From positions 310,001 through 374,000 of the forward strand of contig NZ_VUOE01000001.1 of NCBI RefSeq assembly GCF_008386635.1: a DNA stretch of 64,000 bases, read 5' to 3'. Every line of letters begins with the position of its first letter. Positions within the stretch are counted from its first letter, which is position 1. The notes under the pieces are model-generated. The model was not told the origin of the DNA. It saw only the letters and a program-made list of their open reading frames with translations, and made no database searches. The DNA comes from Maribacter flavus (lineage in GTDB: Bacteria; Bacteroidota; Bacteroidia; Flavobacteriales; Flavobacteriaceae). The position numbers were made by a program, and so were the translations under genes. Of the stretch, positions 37,447 to 47,257 are shown one piece after another.

Positions 37447-40400
37447 TTACTCTTGATTTGGATCTACGGAAGAATTGCGCTGGGATTCCTTGGATTTTAT
37501 GATGGCCAATTCTCCTTGGGCTTCGGCCACAATTTCTGGATATTGACTAAAATTGGATATCACACTGTCCAAAATATAGGTCGCCTGATACGAGTCGCTC
37601 AAAGCGTAAAAGTTTTTGGCCATCAAGACCAGCCCTTTTCCGCCCCACTCTTTATAAGTGGCGTAATCCTTTGCCAATTTCTGCACGGAGATGTTGGACG
37701 ATTCATAATCCCCCTCCTTGTTCTTAAAGTAGGCATCGTAGTACAATGCCTCGGCGGCGGTTGCCCCGGATGCAATGGTCAAAACTTGTGCGTAGGCCGA
37801 TTTCGCCTTGGATTCGTTACCGGTAGCTATGGCGGAGCGTGCGATCATTATCTGGGCGTCGCTTTTGATACGGTCATCAATACTAGCGGTAGCTAAAACC
37901 TTATCCGCATACTCCAAGGTTTTTGGGTAGTTTTTTTGCTCGTAGTACCCTTTCATCAAGTTGGACTGGGCAAAGGTCCTGTTCTGTTGGATGTTGGCCT
38001 GGTCCTCCAATTTCAAGAGATAGGGAAGCGCGGTAGCATATTCATCTTTTCCGATGTATACCTCGCAGACCCTAGTCAAGGCCTGCTCCGCATATTCGCT
38101 GGTGGTCTTATCGGCCACATATTTGTAATAAGGCAAAGCGGCATCCTTATCCCCGGCACCAAAATACAGCTGTGCCAAACTGAAATTTGCGTCCAAGGCA
38201 TGGAGTCCGTTGGGGAATTCCTGGATATATTTTTTATAGGCGCGAATTGCGGCATCGGTCTTGCCCTCCAAATTCTGTTTTTGGGCCGATTCAAAAGTGG
38301 CATTGTCCAGTTCAGCATCGGTCACTTCTACAAAATCCAGTCCGTTTACCCAACTTGCGTACTCATCCACCCTGCCCATATCCACATAAACCAATTTTGC
38401 AGTTGATACTGCCTGAATGGCTTCCTGGGTATTGGGAAAATCCCTAACAACGGTTTTGAACTTGCCCAGTGCCTCATTGTTCCTTCCGGAATTGTAAAAG
38501 ACGAGCCCCTGCCTCATAAGGGCCTGTGGCACAAGGGAACTTCCCCTAAAATCATTGATCAATCGGTCATAGGCTTGGAGCCCCTTGTTCTCTTGCCCTG
38601 CGGATACATAGGTATTACCGAGTTCAAACAGGGCATCGTCCTTAAATGTTGACCTTGGGTACTGTGCCACGAAACTCTCGAGGTTTTCAATTTTACTTTC
38701 TGTCCTATCAACAAAACCATAGCTCATGGCCTTTTGATATGCGGCATAGTCCTTTTCAGGTCCGGTCAAGGCCAAGGCCTTATTGTAGGTCTCTATGGCC
38801 GGCCAGTATTTACTGGTCGCAAAATAACTGTCGCCCAATCGCAGATAACCGTCATGCAACTTCTCAACATCGTCCTTTTGGGCATCTGTGAAAGCACTGA
38901 AATAAGTAATGGCATTGGTGTAGTCCTTTTGTTTAAAATATGCATAAGCCAAATCATAATCCACGTCATTTCCTTCATTTACATTTCTGGAAGCAGGGTT
39001 TTGTTTGAAGTCCCTGAACCCTAACGCAGCGGCATCAAACCGATTTAGCAGATAATCCGCTTCCGCCTTCCAATACGTTGCACGCGCCCTAAAGGAGTCA
39101 TTGATGGCACTGCCCAAGGATTTTCCCAAAACTTCCGATGCCGCATTGTAATCCCCTTCCAAGTACAATTCCAGACCCCGGTAGTAGGCCACCTTTTGAT
39201 AGGTTTCCTTGGTGGCATAATTTTGGTTCCTCTCCAACAGTTCCATCGCCCCCGCAAAATTTTTGGATGTAATGAAGGAGTCCACCAACAAGGTCTGCAT
39301 CTCCTCCTTGTTTTCGTCGTTGGGATAGGCATCCAGATAGTTCGTTATTACCTGTGGTACAGGCTCGTAGGCATTCCCCACTTCATAGCTCAATCGCGCA
39401 TAATTGAGAAAGGCATCCTTCTTTATATCTGGATTAAAATCCATTTGAGAGGCATTCCTAAATGCGTTCAACGCTTCCTGTTTTTGGTCCTGTTTCAAAT
39501 AGCACTCCGCCAAATGGTAGTAGGCATTTTGGGAAACACTGTTCGTACCGCCAATAATCTTGTTGAACTGGGCAATGGCATTGGCATAGTCGCCCTGTTT
39601 GTAATAGCAGTATCCCAATTGGTAATAATCCGTATTGTTCCATTTGCCACGCTTGCCTTTGTATTCCTTCAAATAGGGGATGGCATTTTCATATTGACCG
39701 AGGTTAAAATAACTCTCCCCGATGATTTTATTGAGTTCCGATACTTCCGTTCTGTCCGATTTTGGAAGTTGCTTCTTGGCCAAAGCGATCGCTTCCTCGA
39801 ACTTACCAAGTTTAAAGTTCATATCGGCTTGATAATAACTCAATTTCTCCTCGAGAACGTTCTGGTCCGTAATCTGGTCAAAGCGCTCATTGGCGGCCTC
39901 GTAGTCGTCCTGTTGATAGGAAATGTATCCCAAATAATATTTGGCTTGGGAACCATATACCAGGGAGGTGGTAACCTTTTCCAAATAACGCTCCGCTTCC
40001 TTTGGCTTACTTGAGGAAAAGAGTGAATATCCGTAGTTAAAGTTGAATTTGTCCATTTCGCCCCGCGACAAGGCGCTTTGATCTACCCTGTTGTACCATT
40101 TAAGGGCATATGGATACTTTCCCGTATCAAAATAGTATTCCGCTACATCTGCATAGGCGGAATTTGTTTTGGTGGAGGTTGGATAGTTTTCTACGAACTC
40201 CTCCATCATTCGGTCCGCGCCGGGCTGGTTCAATCGAACCGCAGCATTGGCCGCATAGTAGGCACTATTGGCGGCAATCTCCTCGTCCTTGGTCGTTGAT
40301 TTTACTTTTTCGAATATGGTTTGGGCCGCCTGAAACTGTTCATTGTTATAAAGCGTTAAGGCGTCTTGAAAGTCCTTGTTTTCGTGTGTGTAGATTTTGG

Positions 40401-40470
40401 ATTCCTGGGCGGTTCCCATCCAAATAACTCCCATGGCCAATGGAAGAAAAGCGGTGATTTTATGAAACAT
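37447..40470 (-). CDS. Large exported TPR-repeat protein (1007 aa)
   Basis: Signal peptide MFHKITAFLPLAMGVIWMGTAQ. The rest is a continuous array of tetratricopeptide-like helical hairpins. Typical units: ALTLYNNEQFQAAQTIFEKV (about 32-51), AYYAANAAVRLNQPGADRMMEEFV, YYDTGKYPYALKWYNRV, YYLGYISYQQDDYEAANERF, YFNLGQYENAIPYLKEYKG, YYKQGDYANAIAQFNKI, continuing to near residue 985. The repeat length and packing suggest a periplasmic scaffold that wraps or connects other proteins. Upstream and co-transcribed with the plugless barrel, so together they probably form an envelope complex. Divergent from ftsE (157 nt between). Confidence 0.92.
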   Translation of the reverse strand: MFHKITAFLPLAMGVIWMGTAQESKIYTHENKDFQDALTLYNNEQFQAAQTIFEKVKSTTKDEEIAANSAYYAANAAVRLNQPGADRMMEEFVENYPTSTKTNSAYADVAEYYFDTGKYPYALKWYNRVDQSALSRGEMDKFNFNYGYSLFSSSKPKEAERYLEKVTTSLVYGSQAKYYLGYISYQQDDYEAANERFDQITDQNVLEEKLSYYQADMNFKLGKFEEAIALAKKQLPKSDRTEVSELNKIIGESYFNLGQYENAIPYLKEYKGKRGKWNNTDYYQLGYCYYKQGDYANAIAQFNKIIGGTNSVSQNAYYHLAECYLKQDQKQEALNAFRNASQMDFNPDIKKDAFLNYARLSYEVGNAYEPVPQVITNYLDAYPNDENKEEMQTLLVDSFITSKNFAGAMELLERNQNYATKETYQKVAYYRGLELYLEGDYNAASEVLGKSLGSAINDSFRARATYWKAEADYLLNRFDAAALGFRDFKQNPASRNVNEGNDVDYDLAYAYFKQKDYTNAITYFSAFTDAQKDDVEKLHDGYLRLGDSYFATSKYWPAIETYNKALALTGPEKDYAAYQKAMSYGFVDRTESKIENLESFVAQYPRSTFKDDALFELGNTYVSAGQENKGLQAYDRLINDFRGSSLVPQALMRQGLVFYNSGRNNEALGKFKTVVRDFPNTQEAIQAVSTAKLVYVDMGRVDEYASWVNGLDFVEVTDAELDNATFESAQKQNLEGKTDAAIRAYKKYIQEFPNGLHALDANFSLAQLYFGAGDKDAALPYYKYVADKTTSEYAEQALTRVCEVYIGKDEYATALPYLLKLEDQANIQQNRTFAQSNLMKGYYEQKNYPKTLEYADKVLATASIDDRIKSDAQIMIARSAIATGNESKAKSAYAQVLTIASGATAAEALYYDAYFKNKEGDYESSNISVQKLAKDYATYKEWGGKGLVLMAKNFYALSDSYQATYILDSVISNFSQYPEIVAEAQGELAIIKSKESQRNSSVDPNQE

Positions 40471-40627
40471 AGTGTTCTATTACTATTTTGAATTACCGAA
40501 GTATCACAAAGGATAACGGCAAATATTGTACCTAAGTATGTGGGTTGTGCCTACAAAAGAAAAGAATTTGTTTTAGGGTACGCCGTTATCAAAAGGAACT
40601 TATTACTTTTATATTAACAGAGCATTT

Positions 40628-41311
40628 ATGGAAGAGACGGTTTTAGAGTTAAAGGATGCATCCATTTTCCAAAAGGAAAGTCTGGTGCTAAGCGAAGTAA
40701 ATATCCATGTAGCAAAAGGGGAATTTGTATACCTCATCGGGAAGACGGGCAGTGGCAAAAGTAGTTTTATGAAAACCCTTTATGGAGACCTTCCCTTGCA
40801 AAAAGGAGAGGGAAAAATCGTGGATTTTAATTTAAAGACACTTAAGGAAAATGATATTCCTTTCCTACGAAGGAAACTGGGAATCGTTTTTCAGGACTTT
40901 AAGCTCCTGCCGGATAGGAACATCAACCAAAACATGCTGTTCGTTCTAAAGGCAACCGGGTGGAAGGACCAGGCCAAAATGGACGCCCGGGTGGTGGAGG
41001 TTTTGGAGAAGGTGGGCATGAAGACCAAAGGCTTCAAGTTTCCGCATGAGCTATCGGGCGGGGAACAGCAGCGCGTTGCCATTGCCAGGGCACTTTTGAA
41101 CGACCCAGAACTCATTTTGGCGGATGAACCTACCGGAAACCTGGATCCCCAAACCAGCGTGGAAGTAATGAAGGTACTTCAAGAAATAAACAAATCTGGA
41201 CGCACCATCTTGATGGCGACCCATGATTATGCACTGATTCTCAAATATCCATCAAAAACCATAAAGTGCGACGCGAATAAAGTTTTTGAAGTGGTCCAAA
41301 AGGCGGTCTAA
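40628..41311 (+). CDS. ftsE: Cell division ATP-binding protein FtsE
   Basis: ABC ATPase that with FtsX regulates peptidoglycan hydrolases at the division site. 227 aa, normal. Walker [13 protein letters not shown] (about 38-49), Q-loop [19 protein letters not shown], signature [16 protein letters not shown] (about 140-155), Walker [14 protein letters not shown] (about 160-172), H-loop ATHDYALI. This subgroup sequence ([22 protein letters not shown]) is FtsE-like. FtsX is not adjacent, which is common in Bacteroidota where the pair is split. Convergent with the dgcA-like gene, 12 nt apart. Confidence 0.95.
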   Translation: MEETVLELKDASIFQKESLVLSEVNIHVAKGEFVYLIGKTGSGKSSFMKTLYGDLPLQKGEGKIVDFNLKTLKENDIPFLRRKLGIVFQDFKLLPDRNINQNMLFVLKATGWKDQAKMDARVVEVLEKVGMKTKGFKFPHELSGGEQQRVAIARALLNDPELILADEPTGNLDPQTSVEVMKVLQEINKSGRTILMATHDYALILKYPSKTIKCDANKVFEVVQKAV

Positions 41312-41323
41312 TATTTCCGTGAA

Positions 41324-42382
41324 TTATTCCGAATATCCCAATCCATACCTTTCCGTTGGATAAAGAACGCCCTTTTCCAACCGAAAAATATTTTTAAAAG
41401 GATCCCCCACCAAGTCTAGATGGCCATCCAGATCGGCATATACAATATTAGGTCTTGATAGGGCGAAATGCAGTCCGGCCGAAATACCCAATCCGCATTC
41501 ATCGATACATCCTACCATGGTCTCCAATTTGGCCGCCTTTGCAACAGAACTGATATGGTTGGCGGTAAGAATTCCGCCTACTTTTTGAAGTTTGATGTTC
41601 ACCATATCCACCCGTTCATTCTGCGCCAACCGAAAAGCATCGGTCAAGGTTTTTAGGCTTTCATCGGCCATAACGGGAATATCCACCTGCCCGGTGACCT
41701 CCCCTAAGTGTTCGTCCGATTCCTGTTTGGTAGGTTGCTCAAAAATTTCGATGCCAATGGTCGACGTTGCCCTTACGAAGGCGATGGACTCCTGTACGGT
41801 GTACCCCTGATTACCGTCAAACCGAAACTTAACATGGGGGAATGCCTCATGTAAGCGGATCATCTTGGCGATATCCTCCTCGAGATTTAAGCCGCCCTTA
41901 ATTTTTAGGATCGAGAAGCCCATAGCCGTATATTCGTAGGCCTGTCGAACGGTCTCCCCCATATTCAGGATTCCAATGGTTATACTGGTGGGTATGCTCG
42001 ACCTATAGCCTCCCAAAAACTTGAACAATGGAACCTGAGCCTTTTTGGACACTAAGTCATATAGTGCAAGATCTACCATGGCCAAGCAACTCGATTTTTT
42101 ACCTAAAAGTGTTCGTAATTCGGAAAGTATTAGGGCGAAGGTAAACGGATCTTTGTTTTTTAGGTACGGTATGATGATAGAGTCCAAGGCATTTTGAACG
42201 TCCTCAGGAGTTTCATGGGTTACCTCCATATCTGGTACGGAACATCCATAACCTACCCAATTACCATCGGTTTCTAGTTTTAGTATGAAATTGGTGGTCG
42301 CATCAATCCTTTGGTAGGCAATGGTATAGGAAACTGCAAGTTCCAGGTCCAATCGCTCATAGCTAACCTTGGTAATCTTCAT
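41324..42382 (-). CDS. dgcA: Enolase-superfamily epimerase, DgcA-like (dipeptide epimerase / N-acetyl-D-Glu racemase)
   Basis: 352 aa, muconate-lactonising subgroup of the enolase superfamily. Catalytic residues visible: KIK with Lys160 and Lys162, metal ligands Asp189 (RFDGNQGY), Glu215 (FEQP) and Asp240 (MADES), and Lys264 (NIKLQK). Related to L-Ala-D/L-Glu epimerases, but its start overlaps the stop of a DUF1611 (DgcN-like) gene by 4 nt (ATGA), and that pair is described in marine bacteria as D-glutamate catabolic: DgcN acetylates D-Glu and DgcA racemises N-acetyl-D-Glu. I therefore favour DgcA, with dipeptide epimerase as the alternative. Confidence 0.85.
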   Translation of the reverse strand: MKITKVSYERLDLELAVSYTIAYQRIDATTNFILKLETDGNWVGYGCSVPDMEVTHETPEDVQNALDSIIIPYLKNKDPFTFALILSELRTLLGKKSSCLAMVDLALYDLVSKKAQVPLFKFLGGYRSSIPTSITIGILNMGETVRQAYEYTAMGFSILKIKGGLNLEEDIAKMIRLHEAFPHVKFRFDGNQGYTVQESIAFVRATSTIGIEIFEQPTKQESDEHLGEVTGQVDIPVMADESLKTLTDAFRLAQNERVDMVNIKLQKVGGILTANHISSVAKAAKLETMVGCIDECGLGISAGLHFALSRPNIVYADLDGHLDLVGDPFKNIFRLEKGVLYPTERYGLGYSE

Positions 42383-43443
42383 TGTAATTTACCCCTTACC
42401 AAGTCTACCAATTCCTTCGCGCCGTACTCCAATACATCGAACGCCGGTAACTTTGTTTCCAATGTGATACGTTTACAGACCTCTGGTATTTCATTCTTTT
42501 CCATTCCTTCATGGTTTACCGTAATGGCAATGACCTCCCTTCCAGAAATTACCTGTATTGCGTTGATCTGCTCTTCCAAGGAATGAAGACGGTATCCTGG
42601 AAATCCGTCGTACTCCAGTCTTTTGGGAGCATGTTGCAGAATGACATAATCCGGCCGGCCGGCTGCCAAAATTTCAAAACCACCGGGGTACGCGGGATTC
42701 ATTAAACTCCCTTGTCCTTCAATGACTATAACATCCGGATGTTCATTTTTCCAGGCACTGACCACCGCATATTCTATTTCCCCGGAAACAAAATCATTGA
42801 TACAACTATCCATGACCATACTGTATTTGGCTCCCTGCATCCAAGCGGTCTGGCCCGTTCCGATCATTTCGGCCTTTTTTCCCGCTTCGCGGAGCGCATG
42901 TACCAATATCCAAGCGGTGGTCCGTTTTCCCAAAGCGGAATCCGTTCCTAAAATGGCCAATTTAAGACAATCCACCTTTTCGATATCGCCCGTAAAAAAA
43001 TGCAGTTTATCCCTGTCCGGGGTCTTTCGTATATCCCGAATGGTTACATTCTTTTCTTTGGCAAGCGCAACCAACTCGGAATCATTTGTTAAAAAATCGT
43101 GCAGACCACTATCGACGTTCATCCCTTGCTCCAGGGCCAATTTTATACTTCCTTTCGCCTCTACTGGTAATCGGCCACCATCCGGGGCCAATCCAACCAC
43201 CAAATATTCCGGAGTAACATCCAGATTTGCAATGGCTTCCTGCAAATCCCTAAAAATGGGTATTCCGTTAGGTCTGCCATCCAACACGTGTCCAGCATCC
43301 TGCCCGGCATAATTAGAATCCAGCACCCCTAAAATCTCATAGCGTTCCGTAAACCTCACCAATCCGTGTGCCGTTTTTCCATTTGGCGTATTGAAGGCGC
43401 CCTGGCAATAAACCAAGGCCTTTCCATCTATTATTCTCTTCAT
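42379..43443 (-). CDS. dgcN: DUF1611 protein, DgcN-like N-acetyltransferase
   Basis: 354 aa from the ATG at 43443. A longer open frame runs 17 codons further but would invade the upstream gene, and 43443 leaves a normal 7-nt gap. DUF1611 marks: GLVRFTERYEILGVLDSNYAGQDAG (short parts near 27-50), VVGLAPDGGRLP (about 82-93), P-loop-like GTDSALGKRTT (166-176), and IEGQGSLMNPAYPGGFE. Members are known as DgcN, an acetyltransferase that uses D-Glu; the P-loop fold is unusual for that activity. Start and stop overlap with neighbours on both sides show a tight operon with the PLP gene and dgcA. Confidence 0.87.
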   Translation of the reverse strand: MKRIIDGKALVYCQGAFNTPNGKTAHGLVRFTERYEILGVLDSNYAGQDAGHVLDGRPNGIPIFRDLQEAIANLDVTPEYLVVGLAPDGGRLPVEAKGSIKLALEQGMNVDSGLHDFLTNDSELVALAKEKNVTIRDIRKTPDRDKLHFFTGDIEKVDCLKLAILGTDSALGKRTTAWILVHALREAGKKAEMIGTGQTAWMQGAKYSMVMDSCINDFVSGEIEYAVVSAWKNEHPDVIVIEGQGSLMNPAYPGGFEILAAGRPDYVILQHAPKRLEYDGFPGYRLHSLEEQINAIQVISGREVIAITVNHEGMEKNEIPEVCKRITLETKLPAFDVLEYGAKELVDLVRGKLQ

Positions 43444-43450
43444 ATCAAAA

Positions 43451-44512
43451 TTAGTTTTTTGCAGTGAGTACGGCCACAAAACGGTCCGCATCAAAATTCA
43501 TTCTTTCATTAAGTTCCAATAGGGCTATCAATCCGGCGGTCGCGGCAGGTAGAACCTTGTACCCCTCCTTTTTGTTCAAAAGGGTAGTCATACCACGCAA
43601 TTTCTTATCACTTATGTTAAAAGCCTCTCCGTTGGACTCCTTTATGGCATAAAGTGCCTCTTCACCGTCAAAGCTATGCCAATTTATCAAAGGTTCGTTG
43701 AGTTTGGTTTCCTTTATCATATCCGGTTTTAAATCTTTACAATGATCCATTCCTTGTAAAAATGAATACACTATGGGGTTTTTATTGGCAGAGGAAGCCG
43801 CTATCATTTTGGGAATCCTAGAAGTCTTCCCTCGTTTATATAACGTTACAAAGCCCCTGAAAATACCCGCAATCAGCGTTCCATTCGATACGGGAACCGC
43901 GCAATATTTGGGAGCGTCACCCAAATCCTCAAAAATTTCCAAGGCCAATTGTGAATACGCGGTAATTTGCAAAGGCGTATTAGAACCTCCAGGATTGGCA
44001 TCGTACCAGTCGTTCTTTTCGGCAAGTTTGGAACTTTCCATAACCACGTCCTCATAACTTCCCGGCAATCTGATGATTTCCGCATTCAGCTGCTCCATCT
44101 CCGTGATGCGATCGGTATGATAGGTTTCCGGAATGTATATTTTACAGCGTACCCCAGCCAAATTCGCCGCAAGGGCCACGGCAACGCCGTAATTGCCACA
44201 GGTGGCCAAGGAGACGGTATCATATTCCCTTCTGAGGGCATCGTACAACTGCGCAAAGGCTATCCGATCCTTTTGGGTTCCCGTTGGATTATCGCCCTCA
44301 TATTTGATGTAAAGTTGCCTAAGGTCAAACTCCCGCTCCAAGGTTTTTGCCCTGCTGAGCCCCGTATCCCCTATCTCCAGACTGATTATATCCTCATAAC
44401 ACTCCAATCGATCTACGAGCGATTTGGAACGGTCACGAACAAAGGCACTCAATTTACGAGCCTCTGATGAAACTTTATTTTCCGAGGTTTTTACGCCATC
44501 CTTCAGATCCAT
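43451..44512 (-). CDS. Threonine-synthase-like PLP enzyme
   Basis: 353 aa, fold type II PLP enzyme. The PLP-binding Lys is Lys81 in YEGDNPTGTQKDR (71-83); CGNYGVAVALAANLAGV (about 107-123) is the Ser/Thr dehydratase/threonine synthase substrate loop; late GLIALLELNER at about 326-336. It is too short for a normal threonine synthase and lacks that enzyme's N-terminal extension, so a lyase, ligase or racemase for a D-amino acid or peptide is just as likely. First gene of a three-gene operon with DgcN and DgcA (7-nt gap), so its substrate is probably linked to D-glutamate. Confidence 0.82.
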   Translation of the reverse strand: MDLKDGVKTSENKVSSEARKLSAFVRDRSKSLVDRLECYEDIISLEIGDTGLSRAKTLEREFDLRQLYIKYEGDNPTGTQKDRIAFAQLYDALRREYDTVSLATCGNYGVAVALAANLAGVRCKIYIPETYHTDRITEMEQLNAEIIRLPGSYEDVVMESSKLAEKNDWYDANPGGSNTPLQITAYSQLALEIFEDLGDAPKYCAVPVSNGTLIAGIFRGFVTLYKRGKTSRIPKMIAASSANKNPIVYSFLQGMDHCKDLKPDMIKETKLNEPLINWHSFDGEEALYAIKESNGEAFNISDKKLRGMTTLLNKKEGYKVLPAATAGLIALLELNERMNFDADRFVAVLTAKN

Positions 44513-44635
44513 CTCTTATCTAAATAATTGGAATGAATATAATCCAAATTCGAAGATCGAATTGCCTCAAAAAGATGATTTTTTAAAAATATCCATCTAC
44601 CTCTAAACCAGTACCGGTTTAAAAAACCAAGGAAC

Positions 44636-47257
44636 CTAATCCATCTCCAAAATCAAATTGGCGATCAATGCCGTCCAACCTGTTTGGTGTGACGCTCCCA
44701 AGCCTTTTCCATGGTCGCCATCAAAAAACTCATAGAACAAATGATGGTCCCTAAAATGAGGGTCATTGGTAAAGAACTTGTTTTCATCGTCTGAATGATA
44801 TTGGAACTTTCCGTCCTCATTGCGTTCAAAGAGCTTCAATAGCCTTTTGCTCAGTTCATTGGCAATTTGCTTCAAATTGAGCTTCCTACCGGAACCGAAT
44901 GGAAATTCATACTGATAGGTGTCTCCGTAAAATAGATAGTATTTCCGTAAGGATTGTATGATCATATAATTCAGCGGCAACCATATTGGTCCGCGCCAGT
45001 TGGAATTACCGCCAAACATGTTGGAGCGGCTTTCCCCGGATTCATACTGAATTTGATGATGCCCGTGATGTTTGAATACGAACGGATGCTCCTCATGGTA
45101 TTTTGAAAGGGACCTAATGCCATAATCCGATAAAAATTCATCCTCATCCAACATACGCCTCAACAAACGCTCCAGACGAAATCCGCGCATGATGGAGAAC
45201 AGGTAATTGCCATCGGCATTTGTTTCCTCAATATTGGAGATAAGGGATGCCAAATCTGGCCTTGTCCTAACGATATCCGCGGCCCTTCGCCTAAATTCCT
45301 TAAGTTCCTCAAAAAGGTCCTTGTGGATGATCTCAACTGCGAACAATGGAATTATACCCACCAGTGACCTGACTTTCAGCCGATTGGTCATACCGCTATC
45401 CATCTCCACTACGTCATAGTAAAAGTTATCCTCATCGTCCCAAAGGGAAATATCCTTTTTACCGATGTGGTGCATGGCCCAGGCAATATTCAAAAAATGC
45501 CTAAAGAACTTGGCAACCAGGTCTTCATAGGATTTGTTGCTTTTGGAAAGCTCCAAGCTCATTCGCAGCATGTTCAGGGTGAACATGGCCATCCAGCTGG
45601 TCGCATCGGCTTGCTGCATTCTGGTAATTCCCGGTGGCATGTGGTTGCGGTCAAAGACACCAATGTTGTCCAGGCCCAAAAAACCGCCCTCGAAAAGGTC
45701 CGTTCCGCTTTTATCCTTTTGATTGACCCACCAAGTGAAATTGATCAACAACTTCTGAAAGGCCTTTTCCAAAAAATGGATATCGCCAGTGCCGGTCTTT
45801 TGTTTGTCCTTTTCGTAGACGTTCCAAACGGCCCAAGAATGTACGGGCGGATTCACATCGCTAAAATTCCATTCATAAGCGGGTATCTGCCCATTTGGGT
45901 GCATGTAACTTTCGCGTAACATCAATATAAGCTGTTCCTTGGCAAAATATGGGTCAATCTCAACGAAAGAGGCCATGTGAAAGGCCAAGTCCCATACAGC
46001 GTACCACGGGTACTCCCATTTATCGGGCATGGAAATGACATGTCTGTTGGTCAAATGCTGCCAACTGAAATTTCGGGGGCTTTCCCTGTAAGGTTTTGGT
46101 TCGCCAGGACCACCAAAAAGCCATTTATAAACATCGTAATAATAGAACTGCTTGGTCCATAACAAGCCAGAAAATGCCTTCTCCACGATTTCCCGATGTT
46201 CCTTGGGCAAATTCCTATCGGCAAGAATATCGTTGTAAAATTCATCGCATTCCTGCATCCGGTTTTGGAAAATAGCATCGAATCCAGACCATGGGTCGTC
46301 CAATTTTCCTTTGCTCAAACGAATCCTAACCGTTTTTTCCTCACCGGCCCGTAAGGTCAATTTATGCCAAACAGCAAACTTGGAACCTGTTTTATCCGGA
46401 TTTACGGTATCCATGCCGTTTACAACGTGGTTGTTAATGCCATCCTTTACATAGGGAACCTCGTTGTCCACGTTATAAATGCGCTTGTTGTTGGTCTCAT
46501 TATCGCAAAAAAGCTGATTTCCCTTTTCATGGTACAGATAATAACGGCCGTTCCTGACGCTTCTGGACATTACGCAATCTTCCGAAATAGCCTTCATGCT
46601 AGGTCTTTCAAACCGCTTGTTGTGCTTCCAAAAATTACGGAACCACAAATGTGGCAAAACATGGATGGATGCCTTTTTGGATGCCCTGTTCACTACGGTA
46701 ACCTTCATTAGGATATCGCCCACATCTGCCTTGGCATATTCAATAAAGCAATCAAAGTAGGTATTGTTCCTAAAGGCCTTGGTATCCAGAATCTCATACT
46801 CCGCTTCTTCCCTGCTTCTGGCCCTATTTTTCTTTACCAAATCGGAATATGGGAACTTTTTTTGAGGATATTTGTACAAGAATTTATTATAGGAATGTGT
46901 TGGGGTTGACACTTGATGAAAGTACAGCTCCTTTACATCCTCTCCATGATTTCCTTCACCATTGGTGAGACCGAAGAGTCGTTCCTTGAGTATCGCATCC
47001 TTTCCGTTCCAAAACGCCGGTGCCAAACAGAGGATTTCCCTGGAATCGCAGAATCCGCCGATGCCTTCCTCGCCCCATCTGTAGGCATTGCTACGGGCTT
47101 TGTCATGATCTACAAAATTCCATGCCTGTCCGTTTACGCTGTAATCCTCACGAACCGTACCCCACTGGCGATCCGCCAGATAAGGTCCCCATCGTTTCCA
47201 ATTCTTGTAATTGTCCCCAACGGCAAGACGTTGCTGCTCGGCATTTTTTTTGGTCAT
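44636..47257 (-). CDS. MGH1-like glycoside hydrolase (GH63 glucosidase)
   Basis: 873 aa from the ATG at 47257 (MTKKNAEQQRLA); an upstream ATG adds 45 residues but lacks support. Cytoplasmic, no signal peptide. (alpha/alpha)6-barrel GH63 marks: KRWGPYLADRQWGTVREDYS, W at about 405-412 LLWTKQFYYYDVYKWL, and ESGESRSNMFGGNSNWRGPIWLPLNYMIIQSL, HQTGWTALIANLI at the end. Relatives cleave glucosylated oligosaccharides, mannosyl-/glucosylglycerate or kojibiose-like sugars; the substrate cannot be read here. A polyphosphate-glucokinase-like gene (48415) could phosphorylate the released glucose. The 717-nt upstream spacer is long. Confidence 0.9.
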   Translation of the reverse strand: MTKKNAEQQRLAVGDNYKNWKRWGPYLADRQWGTVREDYSVNGQAWNFVDHDKARSNAYRWGEEGIGGFCDSREILCLAPAFWNGKDAILKERLFGLTNGEGNHGEDVKELYFHQVSTPTHSYNKFLYKYPQKKFPYSDLVKKNRARSREEAEYEILDTKAFRNNTYFDCFIEYAKADVGDILMKVTVVNRASKKASIHVLPHLWFRNFWKHNKRFERPSMKAISEDCVMSRSVRNGRYYLYHEKGNQLFCDNETNNKRIYNVDNEVPYVKDGINNHVVNGMDTVNPDKTGSKFAVWHKLTLRAGEEKTVRIRLSKGKLDDPWSGFDAIFQNRMQECDEFYNDILADRNLPKEHREIVEKAFSGLLWTKQFYYYDVYKWLFGGPGEPKPYRESPRNFSWQHLTNRHVISMPDKWEYPWYAVWDLAFHMASFVEIDPYFAKEQLILMLRESYMHPNGQIPAYEWNFSDVNPPVHSWAVWNVYEKDKQKTGTGDIHFLEKAFQKLLINFTWWVNQKDKSGTDLFEGGFLGLDNIGVFDRNHMPPGITRMQQADATSWMAMFTLNMLRMSLELSKSNKSYEDLVAKFFRHFLNIAWAMHHIGKKDISLWDDEDNFYYDVVEMDSGMTNRLKVRSLVGIIPLFAVEIIHKDLFEELKEFRRRAADIVRTRPDLASLISNIEETNADGNYLFSIMRGFRLERLLRRMLDEDEFLSDYGIRSLSKYHEEHPFVFKHHGHHQIQYESGESRSNMFGGNSNWRGPIWLPLNYMIIQSLRKYYLFYGDTYQYEFPFGSGRKLNLKQIANELSKRLLKLFERNEDGKFQYHSDDENKFFTNDPHFRDHHLFYEFFDGDHGKGLGASHQTGWTALIANLILEMD

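Noticed and set aside
39196-40014. 272-codon plus-strand frame inside the TPR gene
   Set aside because: Antisense shadow of TPR coding; hydrophobic nonsense with no signal.
42722-43312. 196-codon plus-strand frame inside the DUF1611 gene
   Set aside because: Antisense shadow; sense gene is in an operon.
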